Below are positions 8,374 to 17,593 of a stretch of DNA of 64,000 bases, piece by piece (position 1 is the stretch's first letter; each line of letters starts with the position of its first letter). The stretch spans positions 868,001 to 932,000 of the forward strand of contig NZ_CP017990.1 in NCBI RefSeq assembly GCF_002208095.1, written 5' to 3'. The position numbers were made by a program, and so were the translations under genes. The notes below the pieces were generated by a model. That model was not told the DNA's origin. It saw only the letters and a program-made list of their open reading frames with translations, and did not search any database. Source of the stretch: Enterobacter cloacae complex sp. ECNIH7 (GTDB taxonomy: Bacteria > Pseudomonadota > Gammaproteobacteria > Enterobacterales > Enterobacteriaceae).

Positions 8374-9942
8374 ATGCAACGTCGTGATTTTTTAAAATAT
8401 TCCGCTGTGCTGGGGGCTGCCAGCGCATTACCACTCTGGAGCCGCGCGGTTTTCGCGGCCGACAGGCCTGCCTTACCCATTCCTGACTTACTGACCGCTG
8501 ACGCCCGCAGCCGTATCCAGCTTGTGGTTCAGGCCGGTAAAACGACGTTCGGCGAGCACCACGCCACGACGTGGGGCTATAACGGCAATTTGCTCGGTCC
8601 GGCGCTTCAGCTACGTAAAGGGAAAACGGTGACGGTGGATATCCACAACACGCTCGCCGAAGAGACGACGCTGCACTGGCACGGGCTGGAAGTGCCGGGC
8701 GAGGTGGACGGCGGGCCGCAGGGCATCATCAAAGCGGGCGGCACGCGCAGCGTCACCTTTACGCCCGACCAGCGCGCCGCGACCTGCTGGTTCCATCCGC
8801 ATCAGCATGGCAAAACGGGCCATCAGGTGGCGATGGGGCTGGCGGGGCTGGTGCTGATTGAAGACGACGAAAGCCGCCTGCTGCGCCTGCCGAAACAGTG
8901 GGGCATCGACGACGTACCGGTGATTGTGCAGGACAAGAAATTCAACGCTGACGGGCAAATTGACTATCAGCTGGACGTGATGAGCGCGGCGGTAGGCTGG
9001 TTTGGCGACACGCTGCTGACCAACGGCGCCATTTATCCTCAGCACGCCGCGCCGAAAGGCTGGCTGCGCCTGCGCCTGCTCAACGGCTGTAACGCGCGCT
9101 CGCTGAATTTCGCCGCCAGCGATAAACGCCCGCTGTATGTGGTAGCCAGCGACGGCGGGCTGCTGCCGGAGCCGGTGAAGGTGAGCGAGCTGCCGATGCT
9201 CATGGGCGAACGCTTTGAGGTGCTGGTGGATATCAGCGACGGCAAGCCGTTTGACCTCGTGACGCTGCCGGTGAGCCAGATGGGGATGGCGGTCGCACCG
9301 TTTGATAAGCCGCATCCGGTGCTGCGTATTCAGCCGCTGCTGGTGTCCGCTTCCGGCACGCTGCCTGATACGTTAACCACCCTGCCAGCCCTCCCGTCGC
9401 TGGAGGGACTTACGCAGCGCAAGCTGCAGCTCTCCATGAACCCGATGCTCGATATGATGGGCATGCAGGCGCTGATGGCGAAATATGGCGATAAGGCGAT
9501 GGCGGGGATGCACCACGGCCAGATGATGGGCCACATGAATATGGACCACGGCAAAATGGGCGGCATGGGGAATATGAATCACGGCGACCATGGCTTTGAT
9601 TTCCTCAACGCCAACATGATCAACGGTAAAGCATTCGACATGAATACGCCGATGTTTGCTGCGACAAAAGGTCAGCTTGAGCGCTGGGTGATTTCAGGCG
9701 AAGGGGACATGATGCTGCATCCGTTCCATATCCACGGCACACAGTTCCGCATTCTCACAGAGAACGGTAAAACGCCGGATGCGCATCGCGCGGGCTGGAA
9801 AGATACGGTGAGAGTGGAAGGCGGCGTCAGCGAGGTGCTGGTGAAGTTTGACCACGAGGCGCCGAAGGAGTTTGCCTATATGGCGCACTGCCACCTGCTG
9901 GAGCATGAAGATACGGGGATGATGCTCGGCTTTACCGTATAA
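8374..9942 (+). CDS. cueO: Multicopper oxidase CueO (periplasmic cuprous oxidase)
   Basis: CueO oxidises Cu(I) to less toxic Cu(II) in the periplasm. The 522-residue protein has a Tat signal ([10 protein letters not shown]) and the four copper-binding motifs of multicopper oxidases: HWHG (101-104), HPHQHG, HPFHIHG and [14 protein letters not shown] with the type 1 copper Cys506. A Met/His-rich insert near residues 352-405, rich in MMG, MHHG and MDHG, corresponds to the E. coli segment that binds Cu(I) and gates substrate access. The ATG at 8374 follows TAAGGAA; the upstream in-frame ATG overlaps the -10 box and is not used. It is controlled by CueR from the adjacent promoter. Confidence 0.97.
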   Translation: MQRRDFLKYSAVLGAASALPLWSRAVFAADRPALPIPDLLTADARSRIQLVVQAGKTTFGEHHATTWGYNGNLLGPALQLRKGKTVTVDIHNTLAEETTLHWHGLEVPGEVDGGPQGIIKAGGTRSVTFTPDQRAATCWFHPHQHGKTGHQVAMGLAGLVLIEDDESRLLRLPKQWGIDDVPVIVQDKKFNADGQIDYQLDVMSAAVGWFGDTLLTNGAIYPQHAAPKGWLRLRLLNGCNARSLNFAASDKRPLYVVASDGGLLPEPVKVSELPMLMGERFEVLVDISDGKPFDLVTLPVSQMGMAVAPFDKPHPVLRIQPLLVSASGTLPDTLTTLPALPSLEGLTQRKLQLSMNPMLDMMGMQALMAKYGDKAMAGMHHGQMMGHMNMDHGKMGGMGNMNHGDHGFDFLNANMINGKAFDMNTPMFAATKGQLERWVISGEGDMMLHPFHIHGTQFRILTENGKTPDAHRAGWKDTVRVEGGVSEVLVKFDHEAPKEFAYMAHCHLLEHEDTGMMLGFTV

Positions 9943-9947
9943 AAAAA

Positions 9948-9977
9948 GCCGGGTGGCGGCTTCACCTTACCCGGCCT
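9948..9977. repeat. REP (palindromic unit) element after cueO
   Basis: GCCGGGTGGCGGCTTCACCT followed by TACCCGGCCT is a classical enterobacterial REP palindrome, five bases after the cueO stop. With the preceding A run it can fold as a 3-prime stabilising hairpin. It is the only classical REP I found in the window. Confidence 0.85.
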
Positions 9978-9989
9978 GGATTTCGCAGG

Positions 9990-10035
9990 TGCGGCCTGAT
10001 GCCCTCACCCTGACCCTCTCCCACAGGGAGAGGGA
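9990..10035. repeat. boxC-like palindromic repeat, copy 2
   Basis: The unit reads GCGGCCTGATGCCCTCACCC, then a spacer, CCCTCTCC and GGGAGAGGG. It is joined to the terminator hairpin at 10045 between convergent cueO and gcd. Confidence 0.8.
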
Positions 10036-10044
10036 ACAAACACA

Positions 10045-10076
10045 AAAACGGCAACCGAAGTTGCCGTTTTGCTTTT
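10045..10076. terminator. Bidirectional terminator between cueO and gcd
   Basis: AAAACGGCAAC pairs with GTTGCCGTTTT around CGAA, and T-rich tails occur on both strands. The hairpin touches the gcd stop codon. Its stem is nearly the same as those at 35915 and 46053. Confidence 0.9.
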
Positions 10077-12465
10077 ATTTGCCTTCGTCAGGCAACGCAT
10101 ATGCGACGATGTAGTCGCCCATTTTCGTGCCAAACGAACCGTGACCGCCGGCAGAGATGACAACGTACTGCTTGCCATTCACTTCATAGGTCATCGGCGT
10201 GGCCTGTCCACCCGCCGGCAGACGGCCCTGCCACAGTTTTTCACCGTTGGTCATGTTGTACGCGCGCAGATAGTTATCTGCGGTTGCCGCGATGAACAGC
10301 ACGTTACCGGCGGTGGAAATTGGGCCACCCAGCATTGGCATACCCATATTGAACGGCACCGGAACAGGCATCGGGAACGGCATGCTGTCCTGAGGCGTAC
10401 CAATACGTTTTTTCCACACGATCTGGTTGGTTTTCAGATCCAGGCCGGAGATATAACCCCAGGCAGGCTGTTTACACGGCAGACCAAACGGAGACAGGAA
10501 CGGGTTCAGCGTTACGCCAAACGGCACGCCGTACTGCGGCTGAATGCCGGCTTCGGTACCGCTGCCTTTCGCGTCTTTCGGCTGCTCTATTGGGTTGCCC
10601 GGACCGCGCGGGATCAGACGGGAAACGAACGGCAGCGCCATTGGGTTGGCGATCGCTACCTGACGGTTAGGGTCAACGGAGATCCCGCCCCACTCGAACA
10701 TCCCCAGGTTACCCGGGAAGACCAGCGTGCCCTGCTCAGACGGCGGCGTGAAGATGCCTTCATAGCGCAGCTGGTGGAACATCACGCGGCACACCAGCTG
10801 GTCAAACATGGTGGCGCCCCACATGTCTGCCCCGCTGAGGTCTTTCTTCGGACGGAAGCTCAGGTCAGAGAACGGCTGGGTTTTGCTGACGTAATCGCCT
10901 TTTGCCGCGCCCTGCGGAACCGGTTTTTCCGGTGCAGGCACAACCAGCTTACCGTTGCTGCGATCCAGCACGAAGATGTTGCCCGTCTTGGCCGGCGCGT
11001 AAATCACCGGAACGGTTTTGCCATTAACGGTAATGTCCGCCAGCGTCGGCTGGGACGGCATATCCATATCCCACAGATCGTGGTGAACGGTCTGGTAGCT
11101 CCATGCCAGTTTGCCGGTGGTCGCGTTCAGCGCCACGATAGCGCTCGCATAACGCTCCTGCTCCGGCGTGCGGTTACCGCCCCAGATATCTGGCGTGGTC
11201 ACGCCCATCGGCAGGTAGACCAGGTCCAGCTTCGCGTCATACGCCGCCGGTGCCCAGGAGTTTGGCGAGTTAAAGGTAAAGGTGTGCTCGTCCGACGGGA
11301 TCGCGTTGGGATCTTTCGCGCCCGGGTCGAAGGCCCACAGCAGCTTACCGGTGTTCACGTCGAAACCACGGATAACGCCGGAGGTTTCACGCGTGGAGAA
11401 GTTATCCGTTACCGAACCGGCAATCACGATGGTTTTATCGGTGATGATTGGCGGCGAGGTGGGCTCATACAGACCCGGCGTGGTGTCCGGCATGTTGGTC
11501 TGCAGGTTCAGGATACCTTTGTTGGCAAAGGTTTCGCACAGCTTGCCCGTTTCGGCATTGATGGCGAACAGACGGCCATCGTTCACCGGCAGCATGATGC
11601 GGCGAGGACAGTCAGCAATGACTTCCGGGCTGGCATTATCGGCGCGCGCTTCATGGTAAGAGACGCCGCGACAGGTGACGTGCTGGAAGGACGGGTTGGA
11701 GTTCAGCTGCGGATCGAAGTGCCATTTCTCTTTACCGGTGGCCGCGTCAAGCGCGAACAGACGCTGGTGCGCCGTACACAGGTAGAGCATGTTGCCGACT
11801 TTAATCGGCGTCACTTCGTTGGTCAGCTCGCCCGGATCGTTCGGCATCTTCACATCGCCGGTACGGAATACCCAGGCTTCCTTCAGGTTTTTAACGTTGT
11901 CCGCGTTGATCTGCTTCAGCGGAGAGTAGCGTTGACCTTCCTGATTACGACCATACGCAGGCCAGTCGCCGTCAGCGACCTGGGAGATAGCTGCCGCAGG
12001 CGTGGATTCTGCGTTCAGCGTACCGTTGATCTCCTGCGGGTCATTAAAGCCGGCCCAGGTCAGAATGCCGCCGGTAATAAGCAGGGCAACAACCAGGCCC
12101 GCCACCGCACCGCTGGAAGGCACAATCAGGCGACGCCAGACGAACGGCAGGATCAGCCAGATACCGAAGAAGACCAGGATGTCGCTGCGCGGCGTCAGTG
12201 CCCAGAAGTCAAAACCGACTTCCCAGACGCCCCAGATCATGGTGGCAAGGAGGAGGGCGGCATACAGCCACAGTGCTGATTGTTTTCTACGCAACAGCAG
12301 GACGGTTACGGCAACCATAACTAGACCCGCAATCGGGTAGTACCAGGAGCCGCCTAAAGCGACCAGCCAGACGCCACCGATTAACAGATACAGCGCGCAG
12401 AAGGCTGCGAATGCGGCTGTTAATGTCACCAGTAGACGCGGCTGTTTAGAGTTTGTTTCAGCCAT
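10075..12465 (-). CDS. gcd: Quinoprotein glucose dehydrogenase (PQQ, membrane-bound)
   Basis: Gcd oxidises glucose to gluconolactone in the periplasm using PQQ and passes electrons to ubiquinone. The 796-residue length equals E. coli Gcd. Five hydrophobic segments in the first ~140 residues anchor it, followed by the eight-bladed propeller with repeated tryptophan motifs and the active-site aspartate D466 in HDLWDMDMP. No PQQ synthesis genes are in the window; E. coli lacks them but many Enterobacter carry a pqq operon, so activity here cannot be judged. The ATG has a poor Shine-Dalgarno. A CRP palindrome overlaps the predicted -35, consistent with reported repression of E. coli gcd by cAMP-CRP. 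Confidence 0.97.
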   Translation of the reverse strand: MAETNSKQPRLLVTLTAAFAAFCALYLLIGGVWLVALGGSWYYPIAGLVMVAVTVLLLRRKQSALWLYAALLLATMIWGVWEVGFDFWALTPRSDILVFFGIWLILPFVWRRLIVPSSGAVAGLVVALLITGGILTWAGFNDPQEINGTLNAESTPAAAISQVADGDWPAYGRNQEGQRYSPLKQINADNVKNLKEAWVFRTGDVKMPNDPGELTNEVTPIKVGNMLYLCTAHQRLFALDAATGKEKWHFDPQLNSNPSFQHVTCRGVSYHEARADNASPEVIADCPRRIMLPVNDGRLFAINAETGKLCETFANKGILNLQTNMPDTTPGLYEPTSPPIITDKTIVIAGSVTDNFSTRETSGVIRGFDVNTGKLLWAFDPGAKDPNAIPSDEHTFTFNSPNSWAPAAYDAKLDLVYLPMGVTTPDIWGGNRTPEQERYASAIVALNATTGKLAWSYQTVHHDLWDMDMPSQPTLADITVNGKTVPVIYAPAKTGNIFVLDRSNGKLVVPAPEKPVPQGAAKGDYVSKTQPFSDLSFRPKKDLSGADMWGATMFDQLVCRVMFHQLRYEGIFTPPSEQGTLVFPGNLGMFEWGGISVDPNRQVAIANPMALPFVSRLIPRGPGNPIEQPKDAKGSGTEAGIQPQYGVPFGVTLNPFLSPFGLPCKQPAWGYISGLDLKTNQIVWKKRIGTPQDSMPFPMPVPVPFNMGMPMLGGPISTAGNVLFIAATADNYLRAYNMTNGEKLWQGRLPAGGQATPMTYEVNGKQYVVISAGGHGSFGTKMGDYIVAYALPDEGK

Positions 12466-12510
12466 AGAAAGTGTACTCGTCAGTTTTTGTTAATAATTTG
12501 CTAGCAACTA

Positions 12511-12539
12511 ATTATAGGTATTAACAAGTGTGATCGGAA
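12511..12539 (-). promoter_or_regulatory. Predicted gcd promoter
   Basis: On the minus strand a perfect TATAAT lies at 12516-12511. A weak -35 (TTCCGA, 12539-12534) is 17 bp away and sits inside the CRP palindrome. Transcription would start near 12504, about 40 bp before the gcd ATG. Confidence 0.55.
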
Positions 12540-12547
12540 TCACAATA
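12526..12547. promoter_or_regulatory. Perfect CRP (cAMP receptor protein) site between gcd and hpt
   Basis: TGTGATCGGAATCACA (12529-12544) is an exact match to the TGTGA-N6-TCACA consensus, with AT-rich flanks. Its centre is about 32 bp upstream of the predicted gcd start, over the -35 (a repressing position). It is about 66 bp upstream of the predicted hpt start, a position compatible with activation. Confidence 0.85.
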
Positions 12548-12587
12548 TTTGCTTTTTATAACTCATACGCCAGGCTTATCCATTTGC

Positions 12588-12596
12588 TGATATAAT
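12588..12596 (+). promoter_or_regulatory. Predicted hpt promoter (extended -10)
   Basis: TGATATAAT gives an extended -10 with a perfect TATAAT. No good -35 is present, which fits a promoter helped by an activator such as CRP at 12529-12544. Confidence 0.6.
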
Positions 12597-12673
12597 GGCT
12601 GGCTTGCGTATCAGTGCTGGATATTAACTCATCCGTATTGAGAGATTTTCACTAAAATCATTTGGTTAGTAAT

Positions 12674-13210
12674 ATGAAACATACTGTTGAAGTGATGATC
12701 CCGGAAGCCGAGATCAAAGCGCGTATCGCCGAACTGGGTCATCAAATCACCGAACATTACAAGGACAGCGGCAGCGAAATGGTGCTGGTCGGTCTGTTGC
12801 GCGGCTCTTTCATGTTCATGGCAGACCTGTGTCGTGAGGTGCATGTGCCCCATGAGGTCGATTTTATGACCGCCTCCAGCTACGGCAGCGGCATGTCCAC
12901 TACCCGTGATGTGAAAATCCTGAAAGATCTGGATGAAGATATTCGTGGCAAAGATGTGTTGATCGTTGAGGACATCATCGACTCCGGCAACACGCTGTCA
13001 AAAGTGCGCGAGATCCTGAGCCTGCGTGAACCAAAATCTCTGGCGATTTGTACGCTGCTGGATAAACCTGACCGTCGTGAAGTGCAGGTGCCGGTAGAGT
13101 TCGTGGGCTTCTCGATTCCGGACGAATTCGTCGTCGGTTACGGCATTGACTACGCGCAGCGCTATCGTCATCTGCCGTATGTGGGGAAAGTGGTATTGCT
13201 GGACGAGTAA
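12674..13210 (+). CDS. hpt: Hypoxanthine phosphoribosyltransferase
   Basis: Hpt salvages hypoxanthine (and guanine less well) to IMP using PRPP. The 178 residues match E. coli Hpt from the ATG at 12674. A TTG four codons earlier could extend it, as in an older E. coli annotation, but both starts lack a strong ribosome site. The PRPP-binding loop [11 protein letters not shown] is at residues 98-108, and the flexible loop region [12 protein letters not shown] is present. It is a single gene, divergent from gcd and followed by a repeat before the convergent can. Confidence 0.97.
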   Translation: MKHTVEVMIPEAEIKARIAELGHQITEHYKDSGSEMVLVGLLRGSFMFMADLCREVHVPHEVDFMTASSYGSGMSTTRDVKILKDLDEDIRGKDVLIVEDIIDSGNTLSKVREILSLREPKSLAICTLLDKPDRREVQVPVEFVGFSIPDEFVVGYGIDYAQRYRHLPYVGKVVLLDE

Positions 13211-13212
13211 TG

Positions 13213-13258
13213 GCGGGCTAATGCCCTCATCCCGGCCCTCTCCCAAAGGGAGAGGGAG
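13213..13258. repeat. boxC-like palindromic repeat, copy 3
   Basis: GGGCTAATGCCCTCATCCC is followed by CCCTCTCCC, AAA and GGGAGAGGG. It lies between convergent hpt and can. Unlike most copies it is not followed by the AAAACGGCAA-type hairpin, so the repeat itself may provide transcript ends. Confidence 0.78.
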
Positions 13259-13271
13259 AAAATCCCCGGCT

Positions 13272-13934
13272 TTATTTATGATTTACATGCTTAAGCTGAA
13301 GGTTGGCAATCCCCGAACGGTAACGCTGCTCCAGCGTTTCGCGGTTGGTGGCGGTCACTTCCAGATTGCGCAGCAGGCCATCGTGAATACCGTACGCCCA
13401 GCCGTGGATAGAAACCTTCTGCCCGCGTTTCCACGCTGATTGCATGATCGTTGAGTGACCCAGGTTATATACCTGCTCCATCACGTTGAGTTCGCAAAGG
13501 GTATCCATGCGACGTTCCTGCGGCATTTCGCCCAGCAGTGAGCTATGTTTGAACCAGATATCGCGGATGTGCAATAGCCAGTTATCAATGAGCCCCAGTT
13601 CCGTGTTTTCAACCGCCGCCTGCACGCCGCCGCAGCCATAATGGCCGCAGATGATGATGTGCTCGACTTGCAGAACGTCCACGGCATACTGAACAACAGA
13701 AAGACAGTTGAGATCGGTGTGAATCACGAGATTGGCGACATTGCGGTGAACAAACAGTTCGCCGGGTTCAAGGCCGGTCAGGCGCTCCGCCGGTACGCGG
13801 CTGTCGGAACATCCAATCCAGAGAAAGCGTGGGTTCTGAGCCTGCGCGAGTTTTCCAAAAAATCCGGGGTCTTCCTCCACCAGCATTTTTGACCATAGTG
13901 CATTGTTGCTGATGAGTGTATCTATGTTGTTCAT
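13272..13934 (-). CDS. can: Beta-class carbonic anhydrase
   Basis: Can interconverts CO2 and bicarbonate, supplying bicarbonate for carboxylations at ambient CO2. It is 220 residues long, as in E. coli. The zinc ligands C42, H98 and C101 and the D44-R46 dyad are all visible ([15 protein letters not shown]). The ATG has only a weak upstream Shine-Dalgarno. It is transcribed alone from a promoter predicted at 13974-14002 and is divergent from yadG. Confidence 0.97.
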   Translation of the reverse strand: MNNIDTLISNNALWSKMLVEEDPGFFGKLAQAQNPRFLWIGCSDSRVPAERLTGLEPGELFVHRNVANLVIHTDLNCLSVVQYAVDVLQVEHIIICGHYGCGGVQAAVENTELGLIDNWLLHIRDIWFKHSSLLGEMPQERRMDTLCELNVMEQVYNLGHSTIMQSAWKRGQKVSIHGWAYGIHDGLLRNLEVTATNRETLEQRYRSGIANLQLKHVNHK

Positions 13935-13973
13935 GGAGGTTAGCGACCTGTAACCGAGTTATTGCGTTGCGCT

Positions 13974-14002
13974 ACTATAGGGTAACCCGACTTTTAATGA
14001 AA
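13974..14002 (-). promoter_or_regulatory. Predicted can promoter
   Basis: On the minus strand TTTCAT (14002-13997) and TATAGT (13979-13974) are 17 bp apart. The start would fall about 30 bp upstream of the can ATG. Confidence 0.45.
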
Positions 14003-14041
14003 CCACACAACGTGTGTAAGAACTGAAGGTAAGTTAATTTC

Positions 14042-14968
14042 ATGGCAATTGCACTGGAGCTTGAGCAGCTTAAAAAAACCTATCCGGGTGGCGTTCAGGC
14101 GCTACGCGGAATAGATCTGAAAGTAGAGGCCGGTGATTTTTACGCGCTTCTGGGGCCGAACGGGGCGGGGAAATCGACCACCATTGGGATTATCAGCTCG
14201 CTGGTCAATAAAACGTCCGGCCGGGTGAGCGTCTTTGGGTACGACCTGCAAAAAGATGTGGTGAACGCCAAGCGCCAGCTGGGGCTGGTTCCGCAGGAGT
14301 TCAACTTCAACCCGTTCGAGACGGTGCAGCAAATTGTCGTTAACCAGGCGGGCTATTACGGCGTTGAGCGTAAAGAGGCCCTCGAGCGTAGCGAAAAATA
14401 CCTAAAGCAGCTCGACCTGTGGGAAAAGCGTAACGAACGCGCGCGCATGTTGTCCGGCGGGATGAAGCGCCGCCTGATGATCGCCCGTGCGCTGATGCAT
14501 GAGCCAAAACTGCTGATCCTCGATGAGCCGACTGCGGGTGTCGATATCGAACTTCGTCGTTCCATGTGGGGCTTCCTGAAAGATCTCAACGACAAAGGCA
14601 CCACCATTATTCTGACCACCCACTATCTGGAAGAGGCTGAAATGCTGTGCCGCAACATCGGCATCATTCAGCACGGCGAGCTGGTGGAAAACACCTCGAT
14701 GAAGAATCTGCTCTCCAAGCTGAAATCCGAAACCTTCATTCTCGATCTGGCGGCGAAAAGCGCGCTGCCAAAACTTGAAGGTTACAACTATCGTCTGGTG
14801 GATACCTCGACGCTGGAAGTGGAAGTGCTGCGCGAGCAGGGGATTAACAGCGTGTTCTTACAGCTGAGCGCGCAGGGGATTCAGGTTTTAAGTATGCGTA
14901 ACAAAGCGAACCGACTGGAAGAGCTGTTTGTCTCTCTGGTACATGACAAACAAGGAGACAAGGCATGA
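14042..14968 (+). CDS. yadG: ABC exporter ATP-binding protein YadG
   Basis: This 308-residue protein has the full nucleotide-binding domain: Walker A GPNGAGKST (38-46), signature LSGGMKRRL, Walker B LLILDEPTAGVD and the switch histidine in TTHYLEEAE. It belongs to the ABC-2 type (DrrA/NodI-like) family. The C-terminal 70 residues form the usual regulatory extension. The gene ends in an ATGA overlap with yadH, the permease, so the two are translationally coupled. The substrate is unknown. The ATG is preceded by GAAGGTAAG at a slightly long distance. Confidence 0.95.
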   Translation: MAIALELEQLKKTYPGGVQALRGIDLKVEAGDFYALLGPNGAGKSTTIGIISSLVNKTSGRVSVFGYDLQKDVVNAKRQLGLVPQEFNFNPFETVQQIVVNQAGYYGVERKEALERSEKYLKQLDLWEKRNERARMLSGGMKRRLMIARALMHEPKLLILDEPTAGVDIELRRSMWGFLKDLNDKGTTIILTTHYLEEAEMLCRNIGIIQHGELVENTSMKNLLSKLKSETFILDLAAKSALPKLEGYNYRLVDTSTLEVEVLREQGINSVFLQLSAQGIQVLSMRNKANRLEELFVSLVHDKQGDKA

Positions 14969-15735
14969 CGCATCTTTACTGGGTCGCGCTGAAAAGTATC
15001 TGGGCGAAAGAGATCAACCGCTTTATGCGTATCTGGGTGCAAACCCTGGTGCCGCCGGTCATCACGATGACGCTTTATTTCATCATCTTCGGTAACCTGA
15101 TTGGTTCCCGGATTGGTGAAATGCACGGCTTTACCTATATGCAGTTTATCGTGCCGGGCCTGATCATGATGGCGGTGATCACCAACGCCTATGCCAACGT
15201 GGCGTCGTCATTCTTCAGCGCCAAGTTCCAGCGCAATATTGAAGAGCTGCTGGTCGCGCCGGTGCCGACGCACGTCATTATCGCGGGCTATGTTGGCGGC
15301 GGCGTGGCGCGCGGGCTGTGCGTGGGGATCCTGGTCACGGCGATTTCGCTGTTCTTCGTGCCGTTCCAGGTCCACTCGTGGCTGTTTGTCGCGCTCACGC
15401 TGCTCCTGACGGCGATCCTGTTCTCGCTGGCCGGTCTGCTGAACGCCGTGTTCGCCAAAACGTTTGACGACATCAGCCTGATCCCGACCTTCGTGCTGAC
15501 GCCGCTGACCTATCTCGGCGGGGTGTTCTACTCCCTGACGCTGCTGCCACCGTTCTGGCAGGCGCTGTCGCACCTGAACCCGATTGTTTACATGATCAGC
15601 GGGTTCCGCTTTGGCTTCCTCGGTATCACCGATGTGCCGCTGTTTACCACGGTGGCGGTGCTGGTGGTGTTTATCATCGCCTTCTACCTGCTCTGCTGGT
15701 CGCTGATCCAGCGCGGACGCGGGCTGCGCAGCTAA
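14965..15735 (+). CDS. yadH: ABC-2 type permease YadH
   Basis: This 256-residue membrane protein has about six hydrophobic segments and the ABC-2 permease signature region in the second half (LTPLTYLGGVFYSLTLLPPFW, then LNPIVYMISGFR). It overlaps yadG by four bases and should pair with it as a dimeric exporter in the inner membrane. The substrate is not known; related systems move drugs, polysaccharides or lipids. Its length equals E. coli YadH. A hairpin follows the stop. Confidence 0.95.
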   Translation: MTHLYWVALKSIWAKEINRFMRIWVQTLVPPVITMTLYFIIFGNLIGSRIGEMHGFTYMQFIVPGLIMMAVITNAYANVASSFFSAKFQRNIEELLVAPVPTHVIIAGYVGGGVARGLCVGILVTAISLFFVPFQVHSWLFVALTLLLTAILFSLAGLLNAVFAKTFDDISLIPTFVLTPLTYLGGVFYSLTLLPPFWQALSHLNPIVYMISGFRFGFLGITDVPLFTTVAVLVVFIIAFYLLCWSLIQRGRGLRS

Positions 15736-15741
15736 TCTTTT

Positions 15742-15776
15742 GCCCGGCGACGTTCTGTTTGCCGGGCACTTTCTTT
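15742..15776 (+). terminator. Hairpin terminator after yadH
   Basis: GCCCGGC and GCCGGGC (15742-15748 and 15761-15767) pair around a 12-nt loop, then a T-rich but interrupted tail follows. It may be a decayed REP unit acting as a terminator. Confidence 0.55.
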
Positions 15777-15839
15777 GACAGTTATCACCGTAAGCTAACC
15801 TTCACTCCGCTAAACTACTTGCCTGCTAAGGAGGGAGTT

Positions 15840-16280
15840 ATGCTGGGATGGGTTATCACCTGCCACGATGAACAGGCGCAGGAAATGCTGGATAAGCTTG
15901 AAGCCAGATTTGGCCCGCTGGTGCAGTGCCGGGCGGTAAACTACTGGCGCGGGTTGAGCACCAACATGCTGAGCCGCATGATGTGCGATGCCCTGCATGA
16001 AACGGACACCGGCGATGGCGTGATTTTTCTTACCGATAAATCGGGCGCGGCGCCTTACCGCGCAGCCGCGTTGCTGAGCCATAAGCACGCGTGCTGTGAA
16101 GTGATCTCGGGTATTAACCTCTCCCTGCTGGCGTTAATGTATCCGCAGCGTGGCTCCTTAAGCAGCGCTGAGTTTCGCCAGGCCATCGTGGCGCAGGGCG
16201 TTCCGGGCGTCAGCAGCTTGTGGCATCAGCAGCAAAAAAATCCTCCCTTCGTCCTGCTCCACGATTTGTATAAGAATTAA
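15840..16280 (+). CDS. yadI: PTS EIIA-type (mannose family) protein YadI
   Basis: This 146-residue cytoplasmic protein resembles the EIIA domain of mannose-class phosphotransferase systems. The likely phosphorylated histidine is H9 in VITCHDEQAQEML. The second conserved part, GVIFLTDKSGAAPYRAA, matches the family's core strand. The ATG at 15840 has a strong AAGGAGGGAG upstream and gives the E. coli length. No EIIB, IIC or IID gene is beside it, so it may have a regulatory role or work with a distant transporter. Function remains unproven in E. coli as well. Confidence 0.88.
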   Translation: MLGWVITCHDEQAQEMLDKLEARFGPLVQCRAVNYWRGLSTNMLSRMMCDALHETDTGDGVIFLTDKSGAAPYRAAALLSHKHACCEVISGINLSLLALMYPQRGSLSSAEFRQAIVAQGVPGVSSLWHQQQKNPPFVLLHDLYKN

Positions 16281-16283
16281 ACG

Positions 16284-16311
16284 TTGGTATTGATGTCTCA
16301 TTTGTTACAAT
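16284..16311 (+). promoter_or_regulatory. Predicted yadE promoter
   Basis: TTGGTA (16284-16289) and TACAAT (16306-16311) are 16 bp apart, and a TG one base upstream of TACAAT makes it an extended -10. The start would be near 16318, about 25 bp before the yadE ATG. Confidence 0.6.
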
Positions 16312-16342
16312 AGCGGCAGTTTTCCGCACCGATTAAGACACC

Positions 16343-17590
16343 ATGCTACCGCGCATTCTTTTCTTGCTATTGATGCTCATTTCCGGCGTCAGCTCAGCCA
16401 GTTTACTCAGCCAGCAAACGCTGCCTGCCCAGTACATGCAAACCACCGAAGACGCGGCGATCTGGGCGCAGGTGGGGAACAGCGTGATCAACGTCGGTAA
16501 CGTCCGCGCCGGGCAGATCCTGGCCGTTGTGCCCACGGCGGCGGACTACTACGAATTTCGCTTTGGTTTTGGCACGGGGTTTATCGACAAGGGACACCTG
16601 GAGCCGGTTCAGGGGAAACAGCGCGTCGAGGACAGCCTCGGGGATCTCAATAAACCCCTCAGCAATCAGAACCTGATTACCTGGAAAGACACGCCGGTGT
16701 ATAACGCGCCGTCGAGCGGCAGCGCGCCTTTCGGCACGTTAAGCGCCAATCTGCGCTATCCGATACTGAATAAACTGAAGGACCGTCTGAATCAGACCTG
16801 GTTCCAGATCCGCATTGGCAATCGTCTGGCGTGGATCAGCAGCCTGGACGCGCAGGAAGATAACGGACTTCCGGTTCTGACCTACCATCATATTCTGCGT
16901 GATGAAGAGAACACCCGTTTTCGACATACATCCACGACCACCAGCGTACGCGCGTTCAACAACCAGATGGCCTGGCTACGCGATCAGGGTTATACCACCC
17001 TGACGATGTACCAGCTTGAAGGGTACGTGCGTAACAAAATGAACCTGCCTGCAAAATCGGTGGTGATTACCTTTGACGATGGCCTGAAATCCGTCAGCCG
17101 CTATGCCTATCCTGTGCTGAAAGAGTACGGCTTCAAGGCTACCGCGTTTGTTATCTCTTCCCGCATAAAAGGCCATCCGCAGAAGTGGGATCCAAAATCG
17201 CTGCAGTTTATGAGCGTGCAGGAGATTAAGGGGATTCAGGATGTGTTCGATATTCAGTCTCACACCCACTTCCTGCACCGCGTGGATGGGTATAAACACC
17301 CGATTTTACTGAGCCGCAGCTATCACGTGATTTTGTTTGATTTTGAACGCTCGCGTCGCGCGCTGGCCCAGTTTAATCCACGCGTGCTCTATCTTTCCTA
17401 TCCGTTTGGCGGCTACGACAATAAAGCGATAAAGGCGGCGAATGACGCCGGTTTTCATCTGGCGGTGACGACGGTGAAAGGGAAGGTGAAGCCGGGGGAT
17501 AATCCGTTCTTACTGAAACGCCTGTACATCTTAAGAACGGATTCGCTGGAGACAATGTCGCGGCTGATCAGCAATCAGCCGCAGGGATAG
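16343..17590 (+). CDS. yadE: Polysaccharide deacetylase family protein YadE
   Basis: This 415-residue exported protein begins with a signal peptide ([17 protein letters not shown], cut near SAS). The first half looks like two SH3-like repeats ([19 protein letters not shown]). The second half is a NodB-type deacetylase domain with the TFDDG motif (D245, D246) and SHTH at 306-309 for metal binding. E. coli YadE, a little shorter, has the same layout and an unknown substrate; an envelope or surface glycan is likely. There is no good Shine-Dalgarno before the ATG. The gene ends only 3 bp from the stop of convergent panD, with no room for a terminator. Confidence 0.9.
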   Translation: MLPRILFLLLMLISGVSSASLLSQQTLPAQYMQTTEDAAIWAQVGNSVINVGNVRAGQILAVVPTAADYYEFRFGFGTGFIDKGHLEPVQGKQRVEDSLGDLNKPLSNQNLITWKDTPVYNAPSSGSAPFGTLSANLRYPILNKLKDRLNQTWFQIRIGNRLAWISSLDAQEDNGLPVLTYHHILRDEENTRFRHTSTTTSVRAFNNQMAWLRDQGYTTLTMYQLEGYVRNKMNLPAKSVVITFDDGLKSVSRYAYPVLKEYGFKATAFVISSRIKGHPQKWDPKSLQFMSVQEIKGIQDVFDIQSHTHFLHRVDGYKHPILLSRSYHVILFDFERSRRALAQFNPRVLYLSYPFGGYDNKAIKAANDAGFHLAVTTVKGKVKPGDNPFLLKRLYILRTDSLETMSRLISNQPQG

Positions 17591-17593
17591 TGC

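Noticed and set aside
10069..12279. A 736-codon open frame on the plus strand opposite gcd
   Set aside because: It mirrors gcd over nearly its whole length, is very rich in Arg and His, and has no ribosome site or known motif. It is an artefact of third-position GC bias.
13999..14020. CACAC/GTGTG inverted repeat upstream of yadG
   Set aside because: The arms are only five bases and low in complexity, so chance is likely. It was not called as an operator.
15840..17590. Reading yadI and yadE as a new sugar-modifying system
   Set aside because: The genes have separate promoters and unrelated domains, and keep the E. coli order. There is no partner EIIB/IIC or glycosyltransferase to support a joint system.
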